Below the pieces are notes generated by a model. It saw nothing but the letters and a program-made list of their open reading frames with translations. It ran no database searches and was not told the DNA's origin. From a virus: a stretch of 50,106 nt of DNA. Within the stretch, counting starts at the first letter, position 1; each line of letters begins with the position of its first letter. Location of the stretch: positions 1-50,106 of the IMG/VR virus record IMGVR_UViG_3300027754_000138. One strand, 5' to 3'. Position numbers and translations under genes: made by a program. This document shows positions 8,855 through 19,333 of the stretch, piece by piece.

Positions 8855-9340
8855 ATGAATTCAAAAGACTTTATACAAACACTTCGAAAAGTCATTCGAG
8901 AAGAAGTTCAATTAGCAGTTCGTACAGAATTAAATAAAATAACTCCTGTAATAAACGAAAATAAATCAGTGAGTAAATATACAGACTCGATTAGATCGAC
9001 AGTTAAACCAAAAGTATACAGCAGCAACACCACTAAAAAGCAATTTGCGTCAAACACAATGTTAAATGACATTTTAAATGACACAGCTGGTTTTAGAAAT
9101 GAAAATGCAGGAGCATATTTAGAAGAATCAATTGACTACAATGACATGACTGAATGGCCAACAATGAATCGCGCCACTGCAATGTCACCGAAATCAATAA
9201 TACCGTCTGTTGACACTGAAGGTAGAAAAATTGACGTAACTAAACTAGCTTCAACAGAAGCCGGTGCTGCAGTAGTTAATGCAATAACTAAAGATTATTC
9301 GGCTTTAATGAAAGCAATAGATAAGAAAAAAGGTAAATAA
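8855..9340 (+). CDS. Hypothetical protein before gp25
   Basis: A 161-residue protein with an N-terminal amphipathic helix ending LRKVIREEV, a leader also found in variant form at 44664 (LQKIIREEV) and 49427 (IRSIIKEEM). The rest is polar, with no recognised domain. It is the first gene behind a late promoter motif, and its stop overlaps the gp25 start (TAATG), so it is probably a structural or assembly protein of the baseplate. Confidence 0.7.
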   Translation: MNSKDFIQTLRKVIREEVQLAVRTELNKITPVINENKSVSKYTDSIRSTVKPKVYSSNTTKKQFASNTMLNDILNDTAGFRNENAGAYLEESIDYNDMTEWPTMNRATAMSPKSIIPSVDTEGRKIDVTKLASTEAGAAVVNAITKDYSALMKAIDKKKGK

Positions 9341-9789
9341 TGGCATACGAAATACAATCAAATACAATTAATTTAAATCCAAATGTAGCTATCGGAATTA
9401 AACTTCCTATGATTGGCAAATTAGGAAATTTATTTGATTTATCATATTCTACAGAAGAGCAAACTATTTCTAATTTAAAAAATTTATTATTTACTATACC
9501 AGGAGATCGAATAATGCAACCTTTATTTGGTACTGAATTACGTAGTGCATTATTTGAACCAAATGATGAATTATTAAAATCTCGTATTGAAGAAAGTATT
9601 TTAAGATCAGTTAATTTTTGGTTACCTTATGTTACAATAACTGAATTAACAATTACTCCAGTAGCTACAATAGACGGCGCCAAAGAAGAGCATGGTGTAA
9701 CAATCAGTTTAAAACTTTCAATTAACGGAATTAATGTAAATACGCCAATTACATTTTTAGTAACGCCTAGTTTAACTGAAGAAATTTAA
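9340..9789 (+). CDS. 25: Baseplate wedge subunit gp25-like
   Basis: A 149-residue protein of the gp25/GPW family. The core pattern is clear: IPGDRIMQPLFGTELRSALF, then the conserved acidic-proline turn (LFEPND) and the helix LKSRIEESILRSV followed by the terminal strands WLPYVTITELTI. In T4, gp25 forms a structural link of the inner baseplate and primes sheath assembly. It is directly followed by gp6, its partner in the wedge of contractile tails. Confidence 0.9.
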   Translation: MAYEIQSNTINLNPNVAIGIKLPMIGKLGNLFDLSYSTEEQTISNLKNLLFTIPGDRIMQPLFGTELRSALFEPNDELLKSRIEESILRSVNFWLPYVTITELTITPVATIDGAKEEHGVTISLKLSINGINVNTPITFLVTPSLTEEI

Positions 9790-9794
9790 AATAT

Positions 9795-11669
9795 ATGAAA
9801 CAACTTAAAAAAGACATAAAATATCTCAATAAAGATTTTTCTCAATTTCGTGAAAATTTAATTGAGTATGCAAAAAATTATTTTCCAAACACATACAATG
9901 ATTTTAATGAATCATCACCTGGAATGATGTTTATGGAAATGGCATCTTATGTAGGTGATGTGCTTTCATATTACACTGATAATCAATTAAAAGAATCTTT
10001 TTTGCAGTTTGCTGGCAGTAAAGGAAATGTATTAGCGTTAGCAGCTAATGTTGGATATAAACAAAAAAACAAAATACCGGCAACTGTCGATTTAGATGTA
10101 TTTCAATTAATACCCGCTAAATCAACAAAGTTTGGTAAAGTGCCAGATTGGAACTACGCTCTTACAGTACAAGAAGGTATGGTAGTAAAATCTGAAGACA
10201 CTGGAGTAGAATTTAGAACTTTGTCTTTAATTAACTTTCGAGTTTCTAGTAGTTTTGATCCAACAGATATTAGTATATATCAAATTAGTGATGAAGATAA
10301 CACGCCGGAATTTTATTTATTAAAAAAACATACAAAAGCTATTGCTGGGCAAATAAAAACAAATACATATACATTTGAATCTGCTAAGCGATTTGATAAA
10401 ATTTTAATTGAAGATTTAGATTGTATAGAAATAGTTTCTATAATAGACTCTGATTTAAATGAATGGACTGAAGTTCCTTATTTAGCTCAAGATACTGTAT
10501 ATGAAACTGTCGCCAATACTGTACAAAATGACCCGGAATTATCTGTATATGCTGACGTACCTTATTTAATTAAATTGAAAAAAACTGCTAGAAGATTTAT
10601 AACTAGATTTAGAGCAGATCAAAAATTAGAAATTCAATTTGGACCAGGCATCTCAAACGACAGCGATGAAGAAATTATACCAAACCCAGACAATGTAGGA
10701 TCAAGTTTAACTGGATTGCAAGCACAATTTGATTTTCCAATTGATCCTTCAAATTTTATGTATACTAAATCTTATGGTTTAGCGCCTTCTAATACAACAT
10801 TAACTGTTACATATACTACCGGCGGCGGAATAGAATCTAATGTTACGGCAAATACATTAAAAAATGTAATAGCTATTCAATATGAAATTGATTCACAAGA
10901 TTTAGATTTAGTACTTTTAAAACAAATTAAAGCTTCAATTGCATGCACAAATTCAACGCCGGCTATAGGTGGTAAATCTGAAGAATCTATAGAAGAAATT
11001 CGACAGAATGCTATGGCAAATTTTGCATCACAACAACGAATGGTCACTACACAAGATTATATAATTAGAGCATATTCAATGCCTCCTAGATTTGGATCTG
11101 TATCTAAAGCGTATGTTATACAAGATCAACAACAAAATCCAGATTATGGAATGAAGCCTATTCCAAATCCATTAGCTATTAATTTATATACTTTAGGATA
11201 TGATGCAAATGGAAAATTAACTCAACTAAATCCAGCTATTCAAGAAAATTTAAAAACTTATATATCTACGTATAGAATATTAACTGATGCTATAAATATA
11301 AAAACGGCATTTATAATTAATATTGGGATACAATTTGAAATAATTACTCAGCCAGAATATAATTCCAATGAAGTGTTAGTTAAATGTATTGCTAAACTTA
11401 AAGAAATGTTTAATACTAAAATTTGGCAAATTAATCAACCAATTATAATTTCAAAAATATACAATGAATTAGATAGAGTAGAAGGAGTTCAATCTGTAAC
11501 TTCAGTTAAAATTAATAATTTATACGATACAGTATCTGGATATTCTGGTAACGTATATGACATTGAAGCTGCTACAAAAGCCGGAGTAATATATCCTTCG
11601 CTAGACGCTAGTATTTTTGAAGTAAAATATCCTAACAATGATATTATTGGTAAAGTAATATCACTATAA
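9795..11669 (+). CDS. 6: Baseplate wedge subunit gp6-like (baseplate J family)
   Basis: A 624-residue protein with the N-terminal pattern of T4 gp6/baseplate J proteins: LNKDFSQFRENLIEYAKNYF, then ESSPGMMFMEMASYVGDVLSYYTDNQ. The C-terminal half has the J-type segment around ESIEEIRQNAMANFASQQRMVT and TTQDYIIRAYSMP. In contractile tails gp6 dimers form the ring that holds the baseplate together. The length is close to T4 gp6 (660 residues). It starts 5 bases after gp25. Confidence 0.9.
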   Translation: MKQLKKDIKYLNKDFSQFRENLIEYAKNYFPNTYNDFNESSPGMMFMEMASYVGDVLSYYTDNQLKESFLQFAGSKGNVLALAANVGYKQKNKIPATVDLDVFQLIPAKSTKFGKVPDWNYALTVQEGMVVKSEDTGVEFRTLSLINFRVSSSFDPTDISIYQISDEDNTPEFYLLKKHTKAIAGQIKTNTYTFESAKRFDKILIEDLDCIEIVSIIDSDLNEWTEVPYLAQDTVYETVANTVQNDPELSVYADVPYLIKLKKTARRFITRFRADQKLEIQFGPGISNDSDEEIIPNPDNVGSSLTGLQAQFDFPIDPSNFMYTKSYGLAPSNTTLTVTYTTGGGIESNVTANTLKNVIAIQYEIDSQDLDLVLLKQIKASIACTNSTPAIGGKSEESIEEIRQNAMANFASQQRMVTTQDYIIRAYSMPPRFGSVSKAYVIQDQQQNPDYGMKPIPNPLAINLYTLGYDANGKLTQLNPAIQENLKTYISTYRILTDAINIKTAFIINIGIQFEIITQPEYNSNEVLVKCIAKLKEMFNTKIWQINQPIIISKIYNELDRVEGVQSVTSVKINNLYDTVSGYSGNVYDIEAATKAGVIYPSLDASIFEVKYPNNDIIGKVISL

Positions 11670-11680
11670 AATAATTTAAT

Positions 11681-12793
11681 ATGATTTGGTCAACACCAGC
11701 ATTACAAGACACAACAATATTCGAATCTGATCCATACAGAAATGCCGGATTAGATCAAGTTCTAGAACTTCAAAAAAAAGGAGACGTAACTACAGCAGAT
11801 TTAACAGAATCAAGAATTTTAATAAAATTTGATTTAGCAAATATTTCAAATGTATTATCTACTAATGGTATTAATATTAATAATATATCTGCTAGTTTAA
11901 AATTATATACTGTACAAGAATTTGAAATACCAGAAACGTATGTGATTGAAGCTCGTACATTAGCTGTTAGTTGGAGTAATGGAGTTGGATACAACACAAC
12001 ACCAGTTGGATTAATTGCTAGCACAGCTGTTGTTAATGGAGCAAATTGGGTAACAACAAATGGTACTGTTAGTGCTAGCTGGAATGGGTCATTAACTGCA
12101 AGTAGACAAATAATTTACAATACTGTTGTAGGAGGTGGATTATGGCACACTTCTTCTATTGCAAGTCAATCATTTAATTATAAATCATTTGATTCTGTTG
12201 ATATTAATGTAACTGATTTTGTAAAAAATTGGTACAATAATGTATATACTAACAATGGAGTAGTAATTGCATTTAATAACACTGCAATATCTTCTAGTAA
12301 TTATCCAAACACAACAATACAATTTTATTCTTCAAATACAAATACCGTATTTGAACCTCAATTATACATTAGCTGGACAGGATCTATAACATACAACAGA
12401 GGATCAGTGCCTTTATTAACTTATGAAGACAGTCCAATTATTTACACTCGAGCATTTAAAGGAGAATATTTACAAGATAAAAAAATTCGAATTTTATTAG
12501 GAGCTAGAATAAAATATCCTAGACCAGCTTTTACACAAAATTCAACGTTTGCTACCATGAAAGCTTTGCCACAAAACTCTTATTATCAAATCAAAGACGC
12601 ACATAATGAAAATATAATTATACCATATAGTCAATTTACAAAAATTAATACAAATAATAGTGGAAGTTATTTTGATTTATACACTACAATGTTATATCCA
12701 GAAAGATATTATAAATTTGAAATTCAAGCTGAATTTAGTGATATAACCGAATATTTCAATTCCAATGATTTTATTTTTAAAATAGTTAAATAA
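11681..12793 (+). CDS. Virion structural protein with DNRLRE-like beta domain
   Basis: A 370-residue beta-rich protein. Residues ~40-240 follow the pattern of DNRLRE/CBM96-type domains: SRILIKFDL, a hydrophobic LKLYT strand, a Trp-Ser-Asn turn before the central strands, VDINVTDFVKNWY, NGVVIAF and a C-terminal PQLYISW. Residues ~245-370 form a second domain (PYSQFTK..., SGSYFDLY, LYPERYYKFEIQ) that recurs in structural proteins of marine T4-like phages. Lying between gp6 and other baseplate-type proteins, it is most likely an outer wedge or adhesin component. Surface carbohydrate binding is possible but not shown. Confidence 0.65.
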   Translation: MIWSTPALQDTTIFESDPYRNAGLDQVLELQKKGDVTTADLTESRILIKFDLANISNVLSTNGININNISASLKLYTVQEFEIPETYVIEARTLAVSWSNGVGYNTTPVGLIASTAVVNGANWVTTNGTVSASWNGSLTASRQIIYNTVVGGGLWHTSSIASQSFNYKSFDSVDINVTDFVKNWYNNVYTNNGVVIAFNNTAISSSNYPNTTIQFYSSNTNTVFEPQLYISWTGSITYNRGSVPLLTYEDSPIIYTRAFKGEYLQDKKIRILLGARIKYPRPAFTQNSTFATMKALPQNSYYQIKDAHNENIIIPYSQFTKINTNNSGSYFDLYTTMLYPERYYKFEIQAEFSDITEYFNSNDFIFKIVK

Positions 12794-12795
12794 CA

Positions 12796-14691
12796 ATGGC
12801 AATACAATCAAAAACAGTAGCTAAATTAAAATCTGAAGTTTTACAAACTAGCTCACGACCTTATGAATTAATAGAGTATAATCCAGATAAATTAAAAACC
12901 GGAGAAATAAATCCAGAATTAATTAATTCTAATATTACTACATATGAAAGAAGTAGAGCTGGCACTGTAATTATCGACAAAAATCTAGATAATTTAATTA
13001 ATCAAAAAATGTTAATTAGTTTAAATACTACTAAAATTTCAAATGCTAGATTTAATCAAATAATTGATACTGAATTTCAAGATTTCCCTCCATCTCCAGA
13101 TGCTTCATTAATGTTTTTAGAAGGTAAATTGGCATTGTTAGAATCGAAAATAATAAAAGGTGGCACTGAAAATTCTGCTTTAAAAGCTCAAATTGCAGAT
13201 TTAAAAAGCCAAATTGATAAATTAAAAGAAATTAATAAATTAATATCTCAACCAATAATTAATGAAATCCCAGATTCTATGCCATATGGTATAGAATTAA
13301 ATGCCGACGAATCAGGATTTGGAAGTATGTTATTATCTAAAAATAGAAAAGCTCTTGCAAAATTAAGCGTAAATAGTGTATATGATAATACTGGTACACA
13401 AATTGCAGGAGGGTTTAAAATTACTTTAGGAAATTACAATGAAGTAGGTACTTTAATTGACGGTGAAGAAAAAATTACATTTGCTCCGAAATTTTCTGGT
13501 AATATAACTAATAAAGAGTTGACAAACGGAGAGGCTATTCAATATTTAGCAAATCATTCAGATTTAGAAAGAGCTTTTAAAGAACCTACAGTTGCTGCTA
13601 CAGGCGCGCTAGCAACAATTAAAGCGGTAACTGAGTTGAGTCAAGCAGTACCTGCGATAATTCGCGATATATCAATGACAAAAATTGACAAAACCGTTAC
13701 TGTTGCTCAAAAAGGAACTGCACGAACTGCATTTAATAACAATTTAGCCCAAACGGTTACTCTACCTGCTTCTGACAATAGTGGTGTGGGTATACCGAAA
13801 CTAATTAAAGACTGGCTTAATCAAGATTTAGGCCTTGCAATTGTAAATGGAATTCCAGGCGATGGAGCATTGTCTTATACAAGACTATCAGCAAAAATTC
13901 AAGAACGCTACGGTTATTGGACCACTGAAAGAGACAATCCAGATCTAGGAATTAAAACTGTTAGAGACTTTTGGCGATTATCAGTATATGGATCAATGGT
14001 CACTACCATTAATAGCTTTAACTTACAATACCCGGAATGGCAAAATGATGGCGTAACTGAAATAAGATCGCCAGATGTAAACTCGGCAAATTATAAACTG
14101 GCACAAAAACAATTAAAAGTTGTACGTGATAAATTAGCTCAAGATATTGTTGATGACAAAGATATGACAGACTTTGCATCTGGACCAATTTATACAATTC
14201 CATATGCTCCAACAAAAGCAATACCTATAAATGATTTAATAAGTGAAGCTACTCGAAATGTATTAAAGCAAAAGCAAGGCTTAGATTTAATTGCAGCAGC
14301 TAAAGGTCATTGGATTTATGCGAGAACGAGACCAGAAGAGCTTGACCATAGATCTTATTTATCTGATGCTCAAGCACGTGCATATTTAAATAATTATGGT
14401 GATTTACGAGACGCGTTCGGCGATGATTTACTGCAAGCCAAACGACATTGGAATTTTAATGGATTAAATGAAGGTAGATCGGTATCTATGGGAACTTCAT
14501 TATTACGCATATGGAGAAATGAAGTGGAGAAAAAAGGCTATATAGAAATAGTAAAAACAAATCCATGGCACGTAAGATGGTCTTCTGAATATATACCTTT
14601 ATCAAAATCTTCTAGAATATTTTTAGATGACAATGGAATTTTATATTTATATGACAAAGATAAAATAGTTTGGCAATCTTTTAACGAATAA
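12796..14691 (+). CDS. Tail/baseplate structural protein with coiled coil and AYL-DL-AF repeats
   Basis: A 631-residue protein. Residues ~103-150 form a heptad-rich coiled coil. Two copies of a short repeat are visible: AIQYLANHSDLERAF (247-261) and ARAYLNNYGDLRDAFG (527-542), the second followed by AKRHWNFNGLNEGRS. This YL-x4-DL-x2-AF...H...G-x-x-EGR pattern is a known repeat of bacterial and phage surface proteins. The final ~60 residues contain short Trp/Tyr-rich strands. It starts 2 bases after the preceding gene. Probably part of the baseplate periphery or a fibre attachment protein; the exact role is unknown. Confidence 0.65.
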   Translation: MAIQSKTVAKLKSEVLQTSSRPYELIEYNPDKLKTGEINPELINSNITTYERSRAGTVIIDKNLDNLINQKMLISLNTTKISNARFNQIIDTEFQDFPPSPDASLMFLEGKLALLESKIIKGGTENSALKAQIADLKSQIDKLKEINKLISQPIINEIPDSMPYGIELNADESGFGSMLLSKNRKALAKLSVNSVYDNTGTQIAGGFKITLGNYNEVGTLIDGEEKITFAPKFSGNITNKELTNGEAIQYLANHSDLERAFKEPTVAATGALATIKAVTELSQAVPAIIRDISMTKIDKTVTVAQKGTARTAFNNNLAQTVTLPASDNSGVGIPKLIKDWLNQDLGLAIVNGIPGDGALSYTRLSAKIQERYGYWTTERDNPDLGIKTVRDFWRLSVYGSMVTTINSFNLQYPEWQNDGVTEIRSPDVNSANYKLAQKQLKVVRDKLAQDIVDDKDMTDFASGPIYTIPYAPTKAIPINDLISEATRNVLKQKQGLDLIAAAKGHWIYARTRPEELDHRSYLSDAQARAYLNNYGDLRDAFGDDLLQAKRHWNFNGLNEGRSVSMGTSLLRIWRNEVEKKGYIEIVKTNPWHVRWSSEYIPLSKSSRIFLDDNGILYLYDKDKIVWQSFNE

Positions 14692-14717
14692 TAAATCTAA
14701 CTAGAATATCTAATTAA

Positions 14718-14727
14718 GATATTTATA
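14718..14727 (+). promoter_or_regulatory. Putative late promoter motif GATATTTATA
   Basis: GATATTTATA lies only 7 bases upstream of the ATG at 14735, so a transcript started ~6 bases downstream would be almost leaderless. The left end of the motif forms the right arm of a 7-bp inverted repeat (AATATCT at 14705-14711, AGATATT at 14717-14723). Confidence 0.55.
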
Positions 14728-14734
14728 TTAAAGA

Positions 14735-17700
14735 ATGTTATCAGTTTACACTAATCAACAAAAATTACTAGCCGCTTCTGGCACTACTAAAGTATCTAGA
14801 ATAGAATCAGTTGATTCAGAACTTTTAGATACTAGAAAATTTTCATTAACGTTTAAACCTCAATCTCTTGCTAAACCTATAGATTTAGAATTGCATGTAT
14901 ACACTCCAGACGGAGCGTATTTAACTGGTAATCATAAAATTCCTTATAATATTGGCAATAATAAAACTAATAACATAGTTAATACTTATCAACATTTAAT
15001 TTTTGATGCAGTTGCTGAATTAGATAAATTAGGAGTAACTAGAGGGCAGTATAAATTAATATATAATTTATTTAGTAATATATTAGGATCATACTCTGGA
15101 CAAAAATTATGGATTAAAGAAATTTCTCCTTCTAGAAGAGAATTAAGAATTCAATTATCGGATACCAATCAAGGTACTTTAATTAATCAATATACATCTT
15201 TTAAAACTCATTGGGAAGAATTAGCGATTAATAATATATTTGATTCATTTGTATTAAATTTTGGATTTAACGAAACATTTCAAATAATTAACGCGCGATT
15301 TACTTATTCTGAAAATACGCCAGAATTAATAGTTAAATTATATAATCCGCTACCCGGCAAATACGGAGAAAAAGCTAAATTATGGATTTCTGAAGAGTTA
15401 ATTACTCCTATATTAGATACAATATCTATTATTCCAAAGTTTATTCCAAATCCTACAAATACATTAGCAGGACCTAATTTTGAATTAGAAGAATTTGATG
15501 GAGGCTCTGTAGCTACAAACTATAAAAATTGGAATGATTTATTATCTTCTAATTTACAAACTTCACAACAATTAATTGATGCACAATTTTCAGGATCATT
15601 AAGTGGAATTAAATTAAACACTAGCTTTAAAATATTTGATAATTTTGTACATTACAGCTCCGCTGTTGAAAGAGTTAAAAATTTCAAATATAAAATAGAA
15701 TTAATTGAACATTTTAATGAGCGTATTCAAGCCGTTTCTCAAGTTAATGGCGGAGATATTACTCAACTTAATTTAGCTGATTTTTATATAAAGCGAAATC
15801 GTGTAGTAAGTGGATTTGACGATTTTGAAAAGTATTTATTTTTTGAATCAACTGGTAGCATTTTATATACTCATGTAGGAGAAGCTTCTGGATCATTGAC
15901 AATTGATTTAATACAGCCATGGCCAAAAACAACTCCAATACCATTGCAATGGCAAGCTGCTTTTATGCAATGGAGTACTGCAGCGACTGAATGGAAAATA
16001 GGAGCTGCTCCTGATCCATATGGATATTTTTCCATACAAGAATCTTCAACTACCGATACAGCATCTAATTATTATTATAATTTGTTAGAAATTGCTGACA
16101 TTTACGATAAGCGAAATATTCATAAACTGCAAGATACTATACCATCACATATACAAGAATCTTCCGACGGAGAGCAATATTCTTTATTTATCAACATGGT
16201 AGGTCAGCATTTTGATATTATATGGAGGTATATAAAAGGGTTAACTGATATTCATAAACGTGAAGAACATCCTAAAGATGGAATGGCAGATGATATGTTG
16301 TATCAAGTAGCTACTTCATTAGGATTTACTTTATTAAACGGAAAATCAGGTTCTGAATTATGGAAATACTCTTTAGGAGTTGATGAAAATGGAGTAGCAT
16401 TAAAATCAGAGGTTAATAACATTGCATCACTTACAGATGAAAAAAATACAAAAGAAATTTGGAGAAGAATAGTTAATAATTTACCTTACATTTTAAAATC
16501 TAAAGGAACTTCTAGATCAATTAAAGCATTGCTTTCTTGCTTTGGAATTCCATCGACTGTATTAACTATTAAAGAATATGGAGGACCTAGCACATTTACA
16601 GATAATAATCATTATCCACAATATGTGCATGATAAATTTCATTATGCATGGTTTGCAAACACTGCTACCGGTAGTTTACAAATACCAAGTAAACAATATA
16701 TTAATGGATTAAAAACTTTAGTTGATCCAAATACTTTAGAATTTCGATTTAAAACGGATAATAATTATAAATACGGGCGAGATACTTTTTATAATTTACT
16801 TTCCGTTTCTAGCGGTTCAATAGGAGATAAATTTAATTTATCTTTAATTAAAGAAACTGACAATGATAAACAAGGAACTGTAGTATTATTTAATTCACAA
16901 ACAGGTACCGCAATATCAGCATCTAATTTAGAAATATTTGATAATAATTGGGTTACTGTTGCAATACAATCAATTAATAACACAGGCTCATTTAAAGTTG
17001 CAAAATCATTATATGGTAAACAAATATATATAGCATCTGCTAGCATTTACGGAGCATTGAATATATTTCCGGGAACTATAACATTTAGTTCAGGCTCTAG
17101 ACAAATAACTCCAGTTTCACTATCATATGGAAATAGTATAGTAAGTTCTCTAAATAAATTTAATGGCCATTATCAAGAAATACGTTTATGGTCTGGATCA
17201 CTAACTGACAATACACTTATAGAGCATGCTAGTTCTCCGGATACATACACATTCAATGTAGATCGAACTTTATTAACTACAGGAACTGAATCTGCTAAAC
17301 CATATGAACATTTATTACAAAGATTTTCGTTATCAAGTAAAGTAATATTAAGTGGATCGTTTTATCAGCCGTCAATACATCCTAATCAAACAATTAATAC
17401 AGGTTCAATATTTTTCACCGGATATTATACATCCGGTTCAATAACTTTTGAAGGATTTGAAGAAACTTATTACACTCCTTCTCCTTCGCTAGGAGCTAGC
17501 AGTTTATATTCAAATAAAGTAAGAATTGAATCTTCTAGTTTAGATGTTAATGCTAGATTGAATACTAAAACAAGAATTGAAAAATCTTCGTTTGATAGAT
17601 ATTCTCTAGATTCAAATCGTATAGGAGTTTATTTTTCTCCTCAAACTGCAATTAACGAAGACATATTTAATCAATTAGGTTATTTTGAAATTGATGATTA

Positions 17701-19333
17701 TATAGGAGATCCTTCAGATTTATTAAACGATACATATACTGTATTAAATAATTTTGCAATTAATTATTGGAAAAAATACGAAAATAGAAACGATTTCGAA
17801 GCTTACTTTCGTGCTTTACAAATATATGATTTTACACTATTTAAATACATTAAACGATTACTTCCACAAAGAGTTAATTCTATTGTAGGATTAGTAGTTG
17901 AACCTAACGTTTTAGAAAGAAATAGAGTTAAAATTTTAAATAAGCCAGTAATTGAAGATTTAACGTTAGGATTTTCATTGCCAGTAAAAAATGCGGCAAC
18001 AGCTTCTGGAGTGTATCAATTAATTACAGCTACAATTCCTCCTCCATTAAATGAATTAAATTCAACTCACATTGAAGTACCGCTTGGAATTATAACTTCA
18101 AATCCAGACCCTACATCAGAAAACATTTCAGTTGCAGCTGGATTTATAGAACGTCCACTATTATTACACTCAATAGCAATTAATAATATACCTGGATTAA
18201 TTAACTCTGATATAGATCAAGTAAATAAATTAGGAACTAATTGGATTGAAAATAAATATTTTGCAGTTAAATCTGAAGGTAAATATAAAAAAGCTGAAAC
18301 TGGCTCTTATAAACCAATTCAACTTGTAGTGCTTAATGAACGAGATTATACCAGAAAAGAATATAGTTATGTAACTAGCGCTTCATTGGAACCTTCATCT
18401 TCATTGATAATTAGCTCTTCATTTATAGTTAGCTCATCAATGGTAATTAGTTCATCACTTATACCTAGTTCATCAATGGTTCCGGCCGGCAACACTATTT
18501 ATTTCAGTACATCTTCTATATTGTTTTCTGCATCTTACAGCCCTCCTGATTTATTGTTAGTTTCTAGAAGTACAAACGTAACTGCTAGTATTACTCTTAC
18601 AATAACAGGATCAGGAAATTATATTGGATTAACTGGTTTGTTTGGAGCTCAATTGCGAGTTGTAGTAGAACAAGAAGACGTTGGCACGCCATTAGAATAT
18701 TATTATGTTAAAGGCGGAGTGGAATCTCAAATAACTAATTTATCACCAAACCCTAGCCCGGGTGTTTTTCCATACACACTTAGCTCCAGCTTTTTTTCGT
18801 TTATCAATCCAGCTACACCAACAAAACTAGAAATTAGAAATTCTAGCATGGGGATGACAGCTGAAATTAGTAATGTTAGTTTTGTAGAAATATTTTCCTA
18901 TAGCTCATCTATATCTAGTTCATTGGTACCTTCATCTTCATTGATACCTTCCTCTTCATTAATACCTTCATCATCATTGATATTTTCATCTTCATTGATA
19001 CCATCTTCTTCATTGATACCATCCTCTTCAATAACATCATCATCATTTGTAGTATATCAAATGGAACCTAAATTTCAAGGTACTGGATATAAAAATGGTA
19101 GATATGAAGGATCTAAATTAACAGGATTTGATATTAACATAAATTCCAGACAAACGGTAGATGGAGGACCAGTAGTTAAAGTAACTCAAGTCAATCCAAA
19201 TCAAATTGTATTTGCAAACAATCAATTAACTACTCTTGATCGAGCTAATACTAGCGATTTAATTTCATTATCTCCATTAACTTCAAATAACGCTGTATCT
19301 GCAAATGCTGCAATTAATAGAGGTGCTGGATAA
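14735..19333 (+). CDS. Very large tail structural protein with LamG fold and SSSLIP hexapeptide repeats
   Basis: A 1532-residue virion protein, the largest in the window. Residues ~500-620 contain a segment (RRIVNNLPYILKSKGTSRSI, then LLSCFGIPSTVLTIKEYGG) like tail-protein-I type baseplate modules. Residues ~640-850 have the strand order of a LamG/concanavalin-like jelly roll. A further conserved part lies at ~1030-1075 (FTLFKYIKRLLPQRVNSIVG). Residues 1216-1250 and 1390-1437 are hexapeptide repeats of the SSSLIP type flanking a ~140-residue beta insert. The C-terminus ends in a Gly/Asn-rich stretch. The protein probably belongs to the baseplate rim and carries a receptor-binding or decoration region; it has its own late promoter motif. 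Confidence 0.7.
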   Translation: MLSVYTNQQKLLAASGTTKVSRIESVDSELLDTRKFSLTFKPQSLAKPIDLELHVYTPDGAYLTGNHKIPYNIGNNKTNNIVNTYQHLIFDAVAELDKLGVTRGQYKLIYNLFSNILGSYSGQKLWIKEISPSRRELRIQLSDTNQGTLINQYTSFKTHWEELAINNIFDSFVLNFGFNETFQIINARFTYSENTPELIVKLYNPLPGKYGEKAKLWISEELITPILDTISIIPKFIPNPTNTLAGPNFELEEFDGGSVATNYKNWNDLLSSNLQTSQQLIDAQFSGSLSGIKLNTSFKIFDNFVHYSSAVERVKNFKYKIELIEHFNERIQAVSQVNGGDITQLNLADFYIKRNRVVSGFDDFEKYLFFESTGSILYTHVGEASGSLTIDLIQPWPKTTPIPLQWQAAFMQWSTAATEWKIGAAPDPYGYFSIQESSTTDTASNYYYNLLEIADIYDKRNIHKLQDTIPSHIQESSDGEQYSLFINMVGQHFDIIWRYIKGLTDIHKREEHPKDGMADDMLYQVATSLGFTLLNGKSGSELWKYSLGVDENGVALKSEVNNIASLTDEKNTKEIWRRIVNNLPYILKSKGTSRSIKALLSCFGIPSTVLTIKEYGGPSTFTDNNHYPQYVHDKFHYAWFANTATGSLQIPSKQYINGLKTLVDPNTLEFRFKTDNNYKYGRDTFYNLLSVSSGSIGDKFNLSLIKETDNDKQGTVVLFNSQTGTAISASNLEIFDNNWVTVAIQSINNTGSFKVAKSLYGKQIYIASASIYGALNIFPGTITFSSGSRQITPVSLSYGNSIVSSLNKFNGHYQEIRLWSGSLTDNTLIEHASSPDTYTFNVDRTLLTTGTESAKPYEHLLQRFSLSSKVILSGSFYQPSIHPNQTINTGSIFFTGYYTSGSITFEGFEETYYTPSPSLGASSLYSNKVRIESSSLDVNARLNTKTRIEKSSFDRYSLDSNRIGVYFSPQTAINEDIFNQLGYFEIDDYIGDPSDLLNDTYTVLNNFAINYWKKYENRNDFEAYFRALQIYDFTLFKYIKRLLPQRVNSIVGLVVEPNVLERNRVKILNKPVIEDLTLGFSLPVKNAATASGVYQLITATIPPPLNELNSTHIEVPLGIITSNPDPTSENISVAAGFIERPLLLHSIAINNIPGLINSDIDQVNKLGTNWIENKYFAVKSEGKYKKAETGSYKPIQLVVLNERDYTRKEYSYVTSASLEPSSSLIISSSFIVSSSMVISSSLIPSSSMVPAGNTIYFSTSSILFSASYSPPDLLLVSRSTNVTASITLTITGSGNYIGLTGLFGAQLRVVVEQEDVGTPLEYYYVKGGVESQITNLSPNPSPGVFPYTLSSSFFSFINPATPTKLEIRNSSMGMTAEISNVSFVEIFSYSSSISSSLVPSSSLIPSSSLIPSSSLIFSSSLIPSSSLIPSSSITSSSFVVYQMEPKFQGTGYKNGRYEGSKLTGFDININSRQTVDGGPVVKVTQVNPNQIVFANNQLTTLDRANTSDLISLSPLTSNNAVSANAAINRGAG
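18380..18484 (+). repeat. Hexapeptide-encoding repeat block 1 (SSSxxx)
   Basis: Imperfect 18-base repeats encoding Ser-Ser-Ser followed by three mostly hydrophobic residues (SSSLII, SSSFIV, SSSMVI, SSSLIP, SSSMVP). It is diverged relative to block 2. Confidence 0.85.
18902..19045 (+). repeat. Hexapeptide-encoding tandem repeat block 2 (SSSLIP)
   Basis: About eight 18-base units of the type TTCATCTTCATTGATACC encode SSSLVP/SSSLIP/SSSLIF units. The units are more alike than in block 1, and unit number could vary by slippage without a frame change. Confidence 0.9.

Noticed and set aside
18902-19045. Tandem repeats as a possible CRISPR array
   Set aside because: The units are contiguous, in frame, and encode SSSLIP; there are no spacers.
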